From the NCBI GenBank assembly GCA_017848435.1, contig JAFEHU010000071.1, positions 1 through 40,954 on the forward strand: a stretch of 40,954 nucleotides of DNA, written 5' to 3'. The position numbers and the translations under genes were made by a program. The notes beneath the pieces were generated by a model. The model saw only the letters and a program-made list of their open reading frames with translations. It was not told the origin of the DNA and did no database searches. Position 1 is the first letter of the stretch; each line of letters begins with the position of its first letter. The DNA is from Burkholderiaceae bacterium (GTDB lineage Bacteria > Pseudomonadota > Gammaproteobacteria > Burkholderiales > Burkholderiaceae_C). Of this stretch, positions 8,262 to 16,337 are shown in pieces.

Positions 8262-8277
8262 GTCAAAGCAGGTGCCA
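8262..8277 (-). promoter_or_regulatory. Candidate sigma-54 promoter of the pedF operon
   Basis: On the minus strand TGGCAC-CTGCT-TTGAC has a perfect -24 element and correct spacing, but the -12 element is TTGAC instead of TTGCA/T, so the conserved GC is missing. The divergent activator gene and the two better sigma-54 sites in this locus make it plausible but unproven. Confidence 0.35.
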
Positions 8278-8350
8278 ACTGCGGTAACTTGTTTCAAGTT
8301 AGAGCGTTTGCTTTTGGATTGCCATAAATTAGAGCAGTTGTGTCTTTCCA

Positions 8351-8377
8351 TGTCGGATTGTAGAATTCCGCCCGACA
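8351..8377. promoter_or_regulatory. Inverted repeat TGTCGG-N15-CCGACA, candidate operator
   Basis: Two perfect 6-bp half-sites (8351-8356 and 8372-8377) are 21 bp apart centre to centre, two helical turns. They lie in the gap between pedF and the sigma-54 activator gene. That geometry suits a dimeric regulator controlling either or both genes. Which protein binds is not known. Confidence 0.4.
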
Positions 8378-8455
8378 GAACATAACTAAACACATCTATC
8401 TGTCAATGGTTGTAGCGCGTCGGTTGAGCGCATACAAAGGCAAGACGGAGGAGAC

Positions 8456-10513
8456 ATGTACGACCTGAGAACCTCGGGGCTGGCTGATGCGGTAGGGTTA
8501 ATGGACCCTGCGGTGATAACTAGCTCGCATCAACGATGCAGCAATTTTGGCTTGACCGAGTCGGACTTGCCTGACTTCTGCCGCATTTCCAAACCTGAGC
8601 TTGACGAGCGTCTGGAGGTCAACCGCGCACTCCATCTGCATGCGCTGCCAGTCATGGAGTCGCTCTACGAGCAGATATCGAACACCCACAACATGGTAAT
8701 GCTGACGGACTCGGATGGTCTGATTCTGCATGCGTTAGGGGACAACGACTTTCTGGAAAAGGCAGACAAGGTCGCGCTCTCGCCGGGAGTGTCGTGGTCG
8801 GAGCGGCACAAGGGAACCAATGCAGTGGGTACGGCGTTGTACGAGAGACGGCCTGCGGTGGTGAATGGTCCAGAGCACTACCTCCGGGCCAACCATTTTC
8901 TGACCTGTTCCTGCGCCCCGATTGTTGACCCGCACGGCCAGGTCATTGGCGCGCTGGATGTGAGCGGTGATCACCGTGGGTTCCACCGGCATACGCTGGC
9001 ACTGGTCAATATGTCTGCGCAGATCATTGGCAACCAGCTTTTTGCCGAGGCCTTCCCTGAAGGTATACGCATTCATTTTCATGCCAGGGCCGAATTCATT
9101 GGCACCATCGTTGAAGGTATCGTGGCATTCACGCCAACTGGGCGACTGCTTTCTGCAAACCGGAGTGCGCAGTACCAGTTGGGAATGTCCATCAATGCAT
9201 TGCAGGCCCATACCTTTTCATCTCTTTTCGGTTTACCGATGTCCAGCCTGCTGGACCATTACCGGTCTGCGAATCCCGGGTTACTCAGCCTGTCCTTGAA
9301 CAGTGGCGCCACTGTACGTGCACGTGCCGAGTTCAGGACGCCTTCTCTGATGTTCGCCTCGATGGGATGGACCGATTCTTCTATGGGGATTCCCGCCATG
9401 CTGCAACCGGGCGAGAATGCCCGTACCGCTGTGGATACCGCACCAGCCGGTCCACTCAAACAGGCTGCGCGTGTTGCAAGCCTGAATTGTCTGGACGTTG
9501 GTGACAAACAGGTTGCGCATGCGGTCCAGATGGTGTCCAAGATCAAGGGGCGGGATATTCCGATTCTTATTCTTGGTGAAACCGGGACTGGCAAGGAGCT
9601 TTTGGCCAAGGCCATCCACAATGACTCGCATCGCAACCAAGCCGAATTTGTTGCGGTCAATTGCGCGTCTATTCCGGAAAGTCTGATCGAGTCCGAGCTC
9701 TTCGGGTACCACGAAGGCGCGTTCACGGGAGCGAAGAAAAAGGGCGGCATCGGAAAGATAGTTCAGGCCAACGGGGGGACACTTTTCCTGGACGAAATCG
9801 GTGACATGCCGTTACCGCTGCAGGCGAGGTTGCTGCGGGTTCTGCAGGACCGCATAGTCACCCCCCTGGGAGGTACAAAATCGATTCCGGTGGATATTGC
9901 CGTTATCTGTGCAACCAACCGCGATTTGAAAGACATGATCTCGAAAGGTCAGTTTCGAGATGATCTTTACTACCGTCTCGTCGGGCTGGTAGTTCGCCTG
10001 CCGGCGCTGCGCATACGGACCGACATGCCGGTTCTTGTAGAAAAAATCCTGGGCGCCGAGTCTGTAGCCGCCAATACGACCTACCGCCTGGATGCCGATG
10101 TGCTGTCGCTTTTCCAGAAGTACAGCTGGCCTGGCAATATCCGCCAGCTCAACAATGTGTTGCGAACAGCGTGTGTGATGGCCGGGTCAGACGGCGTTAT
10201 CCGGCACCAGGATTTGCCTGAAGACCTGCTTGATGAAATGTTGGCTTCCTCAAACCCTCCAGAAACAGCTTGGCAAAATCTGCAGAGTGTCAACTTGTCC
10301 GATGTGCCCGCAGCGGGCATTCCAGCCACTGGCAAGCCAGCGGCTGTCGCACCCGAGATGAAGCTGGAGGATATGCAGATTGCAGCGATGGCCGCTGCGT
10401 TGGCGCAGCACAACGGAAACCTGTCGTCTGCTGCGCGTGCGTTGGGTGTGTCAAGAAATACGGTGTACCGCAAGCTGGAGCATCTGCAGTCGGGCAGGTC
10501 GCGGCGCAGCTAG
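8456..10513 (+). CDS. Sigma-54-dependent activator, AcoR family
   Basis: This 685-residue enhancer-binding protein has three regions. Residues about 60-200 form a GAF sensory domain (SWSERHKGTNAVGTAL, GALDVSGDHRGFHRH). The AAA+ domain has Walker A GETGTGKELL at about 374, the sigma-54 contact loop GAFTGA at about 421, and Walker B GGTLFLDEIGD. A C-terminal Fis-type helix-turn-helix reads LSSAARALGVSRNTVYRKLEHL. AcoR-family proteins switch on alcohol, aldehyde or acetoin catabolic genes. Here two strong -24/-12 promoters lie in front of the aldehyde dehydrogenase and the PQQ dehydrogenase, so both are likely targets. The gene is divergent from the pedF operon and ends 11 nt from the convergent metallohydrolase gene. 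The effector is unknown; an alcohol or aldehyde is the natural guess. Confidence 0.92.
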   Translation: MYDLRTSGLADAVGLMDPAVITSSHQRCSNFGLTESDLPDFCRISKPELDERLEVNRALHLHALPVMESLYEQISNTHNMVMLTDSDGLILHALGDNDFLEKADKVALSPGVSWSERHKGTNAVGTALYERRPAVVNGPEHYLRANHFLTCSCAPIVDPHGQVIGALDVSGDHRGFHRHTLALVNMSAQIIGNQLFAEAFPEGIRIHFHARAEFIGTIVEGIVAFTPTGRLLSANRSAQYQLGMSINALQAHTFSSLFGLPMSSLLDHYRSANPGLLSLSLNSGATVRARAEFRTPSLMFASMGWTDSSMGIPAMLQPGENARTAVDTAPAGPLKQAARVASLNCLDVGDKQVAHAVQMVSKIKGRDIPILILGETGTGKELLAKAIHNDSHRNQAEFVAVNCASIPESLIESELFGYHEGAFTGAKKKGGIGKIVQANGGTLFLDEIGDMPLPLQARLLRVLQDRIVTPLGGTKSIPVDIAVICATNRDLKDMISKGQFRDDLYYRLVGLVVRLPALRIRTDMPVLVEKILGAESVAANTTYRLDADVLSLFQKYSWPGNIRQLNNVLRTACVMAGSDGVIRHQDLPEDLLDEMLASSNPPETAWQNLQSVNLSDVPAAGIPATGKPAAVAPEMKLEDMQIAAMAAALAQHNGNLSSAARALGVSRNTVYRKLEHLQSGRSRRS

Positions 10514-10524
10514 GTTTGCGCCAT

Positions 10525-11460
10525 TCAGGGTGGAAGCTGGCCGTTCCACCAAAGCGTTTCGAGCTCTTGCCATACCCGCTGCACATTCAGCGGATGGCGC
10601 TTGGCATAGCCACTCCATTGTTGCCAGGGCCCAGTGAACTCTGTGGCAATGCTGTTCATATCGCCCCCTCTTTTAATCTGGTCCACCACGGTACTGGCCA
10701 GTTTGGCCAAGTACTGGTGGGTGGTGTCCATGGTTTGCTCGACGGTCCCCACCCCAGCGCCGACAAATTGGCGCACAGGCCACTCCTTGAATTGGCGCAA
10801 GGCATCGAGCCATCCGTAAACAGATGCTTCTTGCATTTCAGGAATGCGTTCGCGGTAGGCGAGCCCGCCACCAAACAGAACACCGGAGCGTGGCTCAAAA
10901 AGGGCCAGGTCGCCGTGGCTGTGCGCGTGGGCGAAGACCTTGACGGCAAAACGCTGGCGCGCGATGGCGACGCTGTCGCCTGATGCCAGTGTTCTGTTGG
11001 GCAGCACAATGCGCGTCTGGCGCATGGCCTGGGCACCTACGAGCCGGGTCAGGGCCTGCAAGCACATCTGGCAGCGTTGCCGCATCAACTGCCGGGTCTG
11101 GGCACTGGCATAGATGGGCAGGTGTGCAAAGGCTGCATTGCCCAGCACATGCTCGGGATGGGCATGGGTGTTGACGACACCGACGATGGGCATCTTCAAT
11201 TCGGATTCAACCGTTTTTGCCAGTGCCCGTCCGGCACTTGCATGAGCCCCAGGATCCACAACCAGCACACCATGGGATCCTGCAACGATGCCAGTGTTCA
11301 CTACCAGCCCACCGTTGTCAGCGTTCGGTTCTTCGTTGTGGGCATCCAGCACGTAGATGTGCGACGCCAGTTGCCGCAGCCGAAGCGGCACCGGCTGCGG
11401 CGACAGTGGCAGGGCGAACGCTGCCAGCGACCCTATGAATGCGCGCCGCTTCAGGGACAC
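10525..11460 (-). CDS. SoxH-like metallo-beta-lactamase-fold protein, quinoprotein relay type 1
   Basis: This 311-residue exported protein starts at GTG 11460 with an RR-containing signal (LKRRAFIGSLAAFALPLS). It has a metallo-beta-lactamase fold. The first zinc motif reads THAHPEH near residue 100, with Glu where the motif usually has Asp, and a second-motif His is in HAHSHGD. The usual bridging Asp is replaced in GGGLAY, and the last ligand His is missing in VGAGVG. It matches the SoxH-related group that co-occurs with PQQ dehydrogenases, so a periplasmic role with the SoxYZ-like carrier is likely. What it acts on is not established. The longer upstream frame would need a TTG start and has no signal at its N-terminus. 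The 258-nt gap to the next gene holds no other gene I can support. Confidence 0.8.
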   Translation of the reverse strand: MSLKRRAFIGSLAAFALPLSPQPVPLRLRQLASHIYVLDAHNEEPNADNGGLVVNTGIVAGSHGVLVVDPGAHASAGRALAKTVESELKMPIVGVVNTHAHPEHVLGNAAFAHLPIYASAQTRQLMRQRCQMCLQALTRLVGAQAMRQTRIVLPNRTLASGDSVAIARQRFAVKVFAHAHSHGDLALFEPRSGVLFGGGLAYRERIPEMQEASVYGWLDALRQFKEWPVRQFVGAGVGTVEQTMDTTHQYLAKLASTVVDQIKRGGDMNSIATEFTGPWQQWSGYAKRHPLNVQRVWQELETLWWNGQLPP

Positions 11461-11718
11461 AACTGCTTTCGAGGTGCGGTTGAACTGTTGGGGCGTACAT
11501 GGGGTGGCATGATTTTGCGGTGTTTGGGTTGATGCCGGCGCGTGGAAGAGTCTACTGTTGGGCAGCCCTGTTGGAGCTGCGCACAGACTGCAGAGGAGTG
11601 CTGGTAAGCCCAATTTGCCCTGGCATCATTCGTGCTGATACTTAGTGATCGACTTCGAGCCACTATATTCAGGCACGCGCGGCAATAGGCCTCTTACGCT
11701 TCTCATGGAATCCTTGAA

Positions 11719-12522
11719 ATGACTGACCTGATGCGAATGCGGTGGTTTTCCGTGATGGGAATACCTGGCAAGAAAAAACTGTCATGCCCGCAGCAGGCGG
11801 CCGCGCGGGCAGCGGTCCAGCCCGAGCAGATTCTTCTGCTGTGGTTGGCATTTTTCGGCCTGCTTCTGTTCGCAACTGCGTGGTTGTGGAAGCTTGGCAT
11901 ATGGCACACGCTGGTCTCGGCTGACCCTACTTTTCTGACCGTCATCATCGTACTGATTTTTTTCGGCTCGACTTTCTGGTGTGGATTTCGCAGCGTTCGC
12001 CTGGCCCAGCAACGGCATGCACTTTCGCTGGTGGTCCAACGCCTGCAGTCCCAGCCCGATACGCTGGTTGCTGCACTCGACAGCTTGGGGGTGGATCGCC
12101 GCACCGACTGGATCTATGCCTATTTCCGGGATATTCTTTCCAAAGGTCCACAAGGCTGGCGCGAGAACGGCCAGCTCACTGACCTGTTGGCCGAACGCGC
12201 GCACGGCCCGCACGAAAGCGCGTGGTGGGTCAACGGCATCCAGCTCAAGCTGGGCCTGCTGGGCAAGGTCATTGGCTTCTCGATCCTGGCGCTGCAGATT
12301 GGCGCCATGGAGTCGTTCGATCCGGGGCAGTCGCAGCTGTTCCTGAAGAATCTGACGAATGGCCTGGGCATTGCGTTGCTGACTACCATGACGGGCCTTG
12401 CTGCCAACATTCTGCTGGGGCTGCAACTGACCCGGCTGGACCGGGTGGCCGATGAACTGGTGGCCGATGCCCTGTCGATTGCGGAGAGCGATCTCGGGCC
12501 GGCTTTCGGCCAAGCCACCTGA
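11719..12522 (+). CDS. MotA/TolQ/ExbB-like proton channel subunit
   Basis: This 267-residue inner-membrane protein has four predicted helices: about 38-62 (LLLWLAFFGLLLFATAWLW), 72-90 (FLTVIIVLIFFGSTFWCG), and a C-terminal pair beginning at LGLLGKVIGFSILALQIG and LGIALLTTMTGLAANILL. A cytoplasmic stretch of about 75 residues separates the pairs. The last two helices carry the GLLGxxxG and ALLTTxxGL patterns of the MotA/TolQ/ExbB family, which form the pentameric part of proton-driven stators. It is first of four tightly packed genes, 9 nt before an ExbD/MotB-like partner. It is not a close match to MotA, TolQ or ExbB themselves, and no tonB, tol or flagellar gene is near. It may energise an envelope process specific to this locus. 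Confidence 0.75.
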   Translation: MTDLMRMRWFSVMGIPGKKKLSCPQQAAARAAVQPEQILLLWLAFFGLLLFATAWLWKLGIWHTLVSADPTFLTVIIVLIFFGSTFWCGFRSVRLAQQRHALSLVVQRLQSQPDTLVAALDSLGVDRRTDWIYAYFRDILSKGPQGWRENGQLTDLLAERAHGPHESAWWVNGIQLKLGLLGKVIGFSILALQIGAMESFDPGQSQLFLKNLTNGLGIALLTTMTGLAANILLGLQLTRLDRVADELVADALSIAESDLGPAFGQAT

Positions 12523-12531
12523 GAGTCCGGC

Positions 12532-13143
12532 ATGGGGTTCAAGCGGCGTCAGCGGGAAGCGGAGTCCGATCCGTTCTACGACATGTTGTTCAACATGCTG
12601 ATTGCTTTCGTTTTCTGTTTCATCATTGCCATGCTGGCATTCAATCCCAAGGCCAGAAAGTCGGGCGACATTCCCGCCAAAGCCGAATACATCGTTACCG
12701 TCACCTGGCCCGACAACAACCCCAACGATGTGGACGCCTGGTTGCAGGACCCGGCGGAAAACCTCTTGTGGTTCCGCCAGCGCGATATCGGCTTGATGCA
12801 CCTTGACCGCGATGACCGTGGCGCGAGCAACAACAGCGTGGTCGTCAATGGCCGTGCGATCAGCAATCCAATTCGCCAGGAGATGGCGACGTTGCGGGGC
12901 ATCGTCGCCGGCGAATACATTGTCAATGCCCACTACTACGACTCGAAGGATGGCAAGCCTGTTGATGTGACGGTCACTGTCGTCAAGGTCAACCCGCGTG
13001 CGGATATCGTGTACTACGGCACTGTACAAATTCCGGCCAAAGGTGAGGAGCGCACCCTGGTCCGTTTCACGCTGGACGGGCAGGGTGAAGTCATCAACAT
13101 CAATACCCTGCCCAAAACAATTGTTCAAAGAACAGGACTATGA
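12532..13143 (+). CDS. ExbD/MotB-like stator subunit with DUF2135/YfaP-like domain
   Basis: This 203-residue protein has a short cytoplasmic N-terminus, then one membrane helix preceded and entered by acidic residues (D13, D17 in DPFYDMLFNMLIAFVFCF). That is the arrangement of MotB/ExbD/TolR, where an Asp at this point carries protons. Instead of an OmpA-like or TolR-like domain, the periplasmic part resembles a DUF2135/YfaP beta-sandwich: a YIVTVTWPDNNPNDVDAWL opening, an Asp-rich HLDRDDRG at about 90-97, and a GEYIVNAHYY strand. The paired Asp clusters could bind a metal ion, which is inference. It overlaps the next gene by 4 nt (ATGA). It is surely the partner of the channel subunit upstream. 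The periplasmic fold assignment is from pattern only. Confidence 0.65.
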   Translation: MGFKRRQREAESDPFYDMLFNMLIAFVFCFIIAMLAFNPKARKSGDIPAKAEYIVTVTWPDNNPNDVDAWLQDPAENLLWFRQRDIGLMHLDRDDRGASNNSVVVNGRAISNPIRQEMATLRGIVAGEYIVNAHYYDSKDGKPVDVTVTVVKVNPRADIVYYGTVQIPAKGEERTLVRFTLDGQGEVININTLPKTIVQRTGL

Positions 13144-13652
13144 GTACCTCCCTACTGCTGTTGACCGCAACCTATTCGCTTCTGGCATTCTTGCTGCTGT
13201 GTCTGTGCTTCTGGACACGATGGCCGATAGTCCTGAAGGTGCTGCTGATCGGCGTGGTTACCGTCTTTTATTTTCTGGCGTACGAGCATGTGCACGGCGT
13301 ACTCGGCTGGCCCGCAGAAGAAGCGCCGCCCAAGCGCTTTGTCCTGCTGGCGGTGGTGGTGGACGAACCGAGCAAGGAGCGTGGCACCAAGGGCAGCATC
13401 TTTGTGTGGCTGAACGGCATTGAAGACAACCGTCCGGTGGCCGAACCACGCAGCTACCGACTGCCTTACGAAAAAGACCTGCACAGCCTCTTCAGCGAGG
13501 CCATGAAGAAAAACCGCCAGGGCATCAGCCAGATGGGTACCACGGAACCCAAGGCCGGGCCCAAAGGCTTTTCCTGGCTGCGCCCTCCGGGCAATGACAA
13601 GCTCACCATCAAAATCAGCGATCTGCCGCGCCCGCAGTTGCCGGAGAAATGA
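13140..13652 (+). CDS. Unknown inner-membrane protein of the stator-like cluster
   Basis: This 170-residue protein of no recognised family has two hydrophobic segments in the first 55 residues (SLLLLTATYSLLAFLLLCL and VLKVLLIGVVTVFYFLA), then a probably periplasmic soluble part with RFVLLAVVVDEP, a GSIFVWLNG strand and a Pro-rich C-terminus. It starts on an ATGA overlap with the stator subunit before it and ends on another with the lipoprotein after it, so translation of all of them is probably coupled. No catalytic motif is visible. The constant gene order suggests a structural part of the same complex. Confidence 0.7.
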   Translation: MSTSLLLLTATYSLLAFLLLCLCFWTRWPIVLKVLLIGVVTVFYFLAYEHVHGVLGWPAEEAPPKRFVLLAVVVDEPSKERGTKGSIFVWLNGIEDNRPVAEPRSYRLPYEKDLHSLFSEAMKKNRQGISQMGTTEPKAGPKGFSWLRPPGNDKLTIKISDLPRPQLPEK

Positions 13653-14356
13653 TGGCACGTACCCCACTTTTACTGGCCTGTCTCGCCATGGCGCTGGGGA
13701 CAACGGGATGTACCCGTGTTGCCAGCGACAGCTACTTTCCGTTGCACACTGGTGCAGATTGGACCTACGAGCTGCAGACAGAAATAGCCGTCCCACCGGT
13801 CGATGCCTTCTTGCGCATGTCGGTAGACCGGGCCGTCACCATCGATGGCAAGGACGTGGCAGTACGGCGCAGTGCATCAGGGGCGGAGTACTACCTGCTC
13901 AGTGATGCAACAGGCATCCGACGCGTGGCCACCCGGGTTGATCTGGACGAGGAAGCCCAGCGCGACGAGCCACCCAGAATGGTGTTGCCGCAGCCGGCGG
14001 TGCTGGGTGCGGAATGGGAGGTATCGACAGTTCCGTATTTGCTGATGCGCAACGCAGAATTCCCACGTGAGCTCAAGCACCGGCACAAAACCATGATGCG
14101 GTACCGGATCGAGGCGGTTGCAGAGACCGTCGAAGTACCAGCTGGCACATTCACCGACTGCTTGCGCGTCAAGGGCGTCGCCAGCTTCAAGCTGTTCAAG
14201 GACCCCATACAAGGTTTTGCCGACCAGCCCATCATCGCCACCGAGTGGTATTGCAAAGGGGTGGGGCTGGTGCAATTCGACCGGGAAGAGTTGGTCAACT
14301 CATCGTTTTTGACTGGCGGAAAAATTCGCTACCGGCTGGTGGACTACCACCTCTAG
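13649..14356 (+). CDS. Predicted lipoprotein of the stator-like cluster
   Basis: This 235-residue protein has a lipoprotein signal peptide and lipobox LGTTGC, with the lipidated Cys at residue 21. The mature part begins YFPLHTGADWTYEL, a motif I know from many secreted beta-rich proteins of unknown function, and carries the related segment EVPAGTFTDCLRVKG. Position +2 after the Cys is Thr, so outer-membrane sorting is expected. It is the last of the four coupled genes and could be the outer-membrane end of a trans-envelope complex driven by the stator pair. No enzyme motif is seen, and the function is unknown. Confidence 0.75.
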   Translation: MMARTPLLLACLAMALGTTGCTRVASDSYFPLHTGADWTYELQTEIAVPPVDAFLRMSVDRAVTIDGKDVAVRRSASGAEYYLLSDATGIRRVATRVDLDEEAQRDEPPRMVLPQPAVLGAEWEVSTVPYLLMRNAEFPRELKHRHKTMMRYRIEAVAETVEVPAGTFTDCLRVKGVASFKLFKDPIQGFADQPIIATEWYCKGVGLVQFDREELVNSSFLTGGKIRYRLVDYHL

Positions 14357-14417
14357 CACCGACCTGATCACCTTCGTGTGGCATCGATTGCCAGCCGAAA
14401 AAACCACGCGCGCCAGC

Positions 14418-14436
14418 AGCCAGTTCCGGCTTTTTT
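14418..14436 (+). terminator. Weak terminator after the four-gene cluster
   Basis: A short AGCC-AGTTCC-GGCT hairpin is followed directly by a run of Ts. The stem is only 4 bp, so it is a poor but well-placed candidate. Confidence 0.3.
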
Positions 14437-14473
14437 CATGGCCATTACGCTATGCAAATCACTTCATAACGTG

Positions 14474-14504
14474 TGTTCCATTGAGGCCGCGCCAACTTGG
14501 AACA
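14474..14504. promoter_or_regulatory. Inverted repeat TGTTCC-N19-GGAACA, candidate activator site
   Basis: Perfect half-sites at 14474-14479 and 14499-14504 lie 25 bp apart centre to centre. They are about 155-185 nt upstream of the sigma-54 promoter of the aldehyde dehydrogenase, a normal distance for an enhancer bound by an AcoR-type activator. Single TGTTCT half-sites also occur upstream of the PQQ dehydrogenase (22019-22024) and, inverted, upstream of pedF (8377-8382). Confidence 0.45.
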
Positions 14505-14659
14505 GGCGCTGTCGATTGCGTCATATCCGAGCAGGCATGCCGCTACCGTGCAGCCACGGTCACGTGCTTTGCCGCAACACGTCGGGCATCGGCAAACATC
14601 GGCCCCCTACAGAGGGGGAATGCAACGCTCGGGTGCGCGCACTGTCCATGAAATCGACG

Positions 14660-14675
14660 TGGTATGCAATTTGCT
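14660..14675 (+). promoter_or_regulatory. Sigma-54 promoter of the aldehyde dehydrogenase
   Basis: TGGTAT-GCAAT-TTGCT matches the -24/-12 consensus with invariant GG and GC at the correct spacing. Transcription would start near 14,687, about 45 nt before the ATG, with GGAG as ribosome-binding site. The rest of the 376-nt gap 14,357-14,732 holds no gene. Confidence 0.7.
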
Positions 14676-14732
14676 GATTTCACCACTCAGGTGCTGCAAG
14701 TCGCGGCCCGTTAACGTGGACAGGAGACATTT

Positions 14733-16253
14733 ATGGACATGCTCGAACCGGGCAAATTTGGCACAGCAGTGCCCTTCAAGAAACGCTATGGCAACTACAT
14801 CGGGGGCCAGTGGGTTGAGCCTGCCGGCAAACAGTATTTCGAAAACCTGACCCCTGTCACTGGCCAAGTATTCTGTGAAATCCCACGCTCGACAGCGGAA
14901 GACGTCGAGCGCGCATTGGACGCCGCGCACAAGGCCAAGGCCGCCTGGGGCAAGACTTCGCCCACCGAGCGCGCCAACATCCTGAACAAGATCGCCGACC
15001 GCATGGAAGCCAACCTGCCCATGCTGGCTGCCGCCGAGACCTGGGACAACGGCAAGCCGATCCGCGAGACAACGTTTGCCGACCTGCCACTGGGCGTGGA
15101 CCATTTCCGCTACTTCGCGGCCTGCGTGCGCTCACAGGAAGGCGGCGTCAGCGAAATCGACCACCAGACCTACGCCTACCATTTCCATGAGCCCATCGGC
15201 GTGGTCGGCCAGATCATTCCCTGGAACTTCCCGCTGCTGATGGCCATCTGGAAGCTGGCCCCCGCGCTGGCCGCCGGCAACTGCGTGGTGCTCAAGCCCG
15301 CCGAGCAGACCCCCGTGTCCATCCTTGTGCTGCTGGAGCTCATCGGTGACCTGCTGCCCCCGGGCGTGCTCAACGTGGTCAACGGTTTCGGCCTCGAGTG
15401 CGGCAAGCCACTGGCATCGAGCAACCGCATCGGCAAGATCGCCTTCACCGGCGAAACCACCACCGGCCGCCTGATCTCGCAGTACGCCAGCCAGAACCTG
15501 ATTCCCGTCACGCTGGAACTCGGCGGCAAGTCGCCCAACATCTTCTTTGCCGATGTGATGAGCAAGGACGACAGCTTCTTCGACAAGGCGCTCGAAGGCT
15601 TTGCCCTGTTCGCGCTGAACCAGGGTGAAGTCTGCACCTGCCCGTCGCGCGTGCTGATCCAGGAATCGATCTACGACCGTTTCATCGAACGCGCCGTGGC
15701 CCGCGTGGCTGCCATCAAGCAGGGCAACCCACTCGACATGGACACCATGATTGGCGCGCAGGCATCGAGCGAACAGCTCGAAAAAATCCTGTCCTACCTC
15801 GACATTGGTCGCCAGGAAGGTGCGCAATTGCTGATCGGTGGCGAGCGTAACAACTTGCCCGGCGACCTGGCTGGTGGCTACTATGTCAAACCCACCGTGT
15901 TCAAGGGCCACAACAAGATGCGCATCTTCCAAGAGGAAATCTTTGGCCCTGTGGTGTCGGTCACCACCTTCAAGGACGAGGAAGAAGCCCTGTCGATCGC
16001 CAATGACACGCTGTACGGTCTGGGCGCTGGCGTGTGGAGCCGCGACATGAACACCGCCTTCCGCATGGGCCGCGGCATTCAGGCCGGCCGTGTCTGGACC
16101 AACTGCTACCACCACTACCCGGCACACGCCGCGTTCGGCGGCTACAAGCAGTCGGGCATTGGCCGCGAAAACCACAAAATGATGCTGGACCACTACCAGC
16201 AGACCAAGAACTTGCTGGTCAGCTACAGCGAGAACAAGCTCGGTTTCTTCTGA
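14733..16253 (+). CDS. NAD-type aldehyde dehydrogenase, AcoD/ExaC group
   Basis: This 506-residue cytoplasmic enzyme oxidises an aldehyde (acetaldehyde in characterised relatives) to the acid with NAD(P). Family marks are the start [12 protein letters not shown], the PWNFPLL and KPAEQTP cofactor-site motifs, the FTGETTTG Rossmann turn, the general-base Glu in LELGGKSPN and the catalytic Cys301 in [11 protein letters not shown]. Length and the [15 protein letters not shown] segment fit the AcoD/ExaC subgroup, which is often controlled by AcoR-type activators. A sigma-54 promoter precedes it. It would finish what the periplasmic PQQ alcohol dehydrogenase begins. It is separated from the DUF779 gene by a terminator, so the two may be only partly co-expressed. 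Confidence 0.95.
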   Translation: MDMLEPGKFGTAVPFKKRYGNYIGGQWVEPAGKQYFENLTPVTGQVFCEIPRSTAEDVERALDAAHKAKAAWGKTSPTERANILNKIADRMEANLPMLAAAETWDNGKPIRETTFADLPLGVDHFRYFAACVRSQEGGVSEIDHQTYAYHFHEPIGVVGQIIPWNFPLLMAIWKLAPALAAGNCVVLKPAEQTPVSILVLLELIGDLLPPGVLNVVNGFGLECGKPLASSNRIGKIAFTGETTTGRLISQYASQNLIPVTLELGGKSPNIFFADVMSKDDSFFDKALEGFALFALNQGEVCTCPSRVLIQESIYDRFIERAVARVAAIKQGNPLDMDTMIGAQASSEQLEKILSYLDIGRQEGAQLLIGGERNNLPGDLAGGYYVKPTVFKGHNKMRIFQEEIFGPVVSVTTFKDEEEALSIANDTLYGLGAGVWSRDMNTAFRMGRGIQAGRVWTNCYHHYPAHAAFGGYKQSGIGRENHKMMLDHYQQTKNLLVSYSENKLGFF

Positions 16254-16277
16254 TCGCTGAGGAGCCCCTGGAGAATT

Positions 16278-16317
16278 GCCCTGCGCAGCCAACCGGCCGC
16301 GCAGGGCTTTTTGTTTT
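16278..16317 (+). terminator. Rho-independent terminator of the aldehyde dehydrogenase
   Basis: A perfect 9-bp stem GCCCTGCGC (16278-16286) with GCGCAGGGC (16299-16307) is followed by TTTTTGTTTT. The next gene starts only about 20 nt later, so some readthrough may feed it. Confidence 0.88.
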
Positions 16318-16337
16318 AACCCCTGCCTGGGAATTTG

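Noticed and set aside
11505-11517. TGGCATGATTTTGC, resembling the PQQ dehydrogenase sigma-54 promoter, upstream of the stator-like cluster
   Set aside because: The spacing between GG and GC is one base short, which normally abolishes sigma-54 recognition. It is also about 200 nt from the start codon. Worth a look only if start mapping points there.
11782-13128. Minus-strand open frame of 448 codons
   Set aside because: It lies over the channel and stator subunit genes, which have consistent membrane topology, overlaps and start sites. The antisense translation has no recognisable domain.
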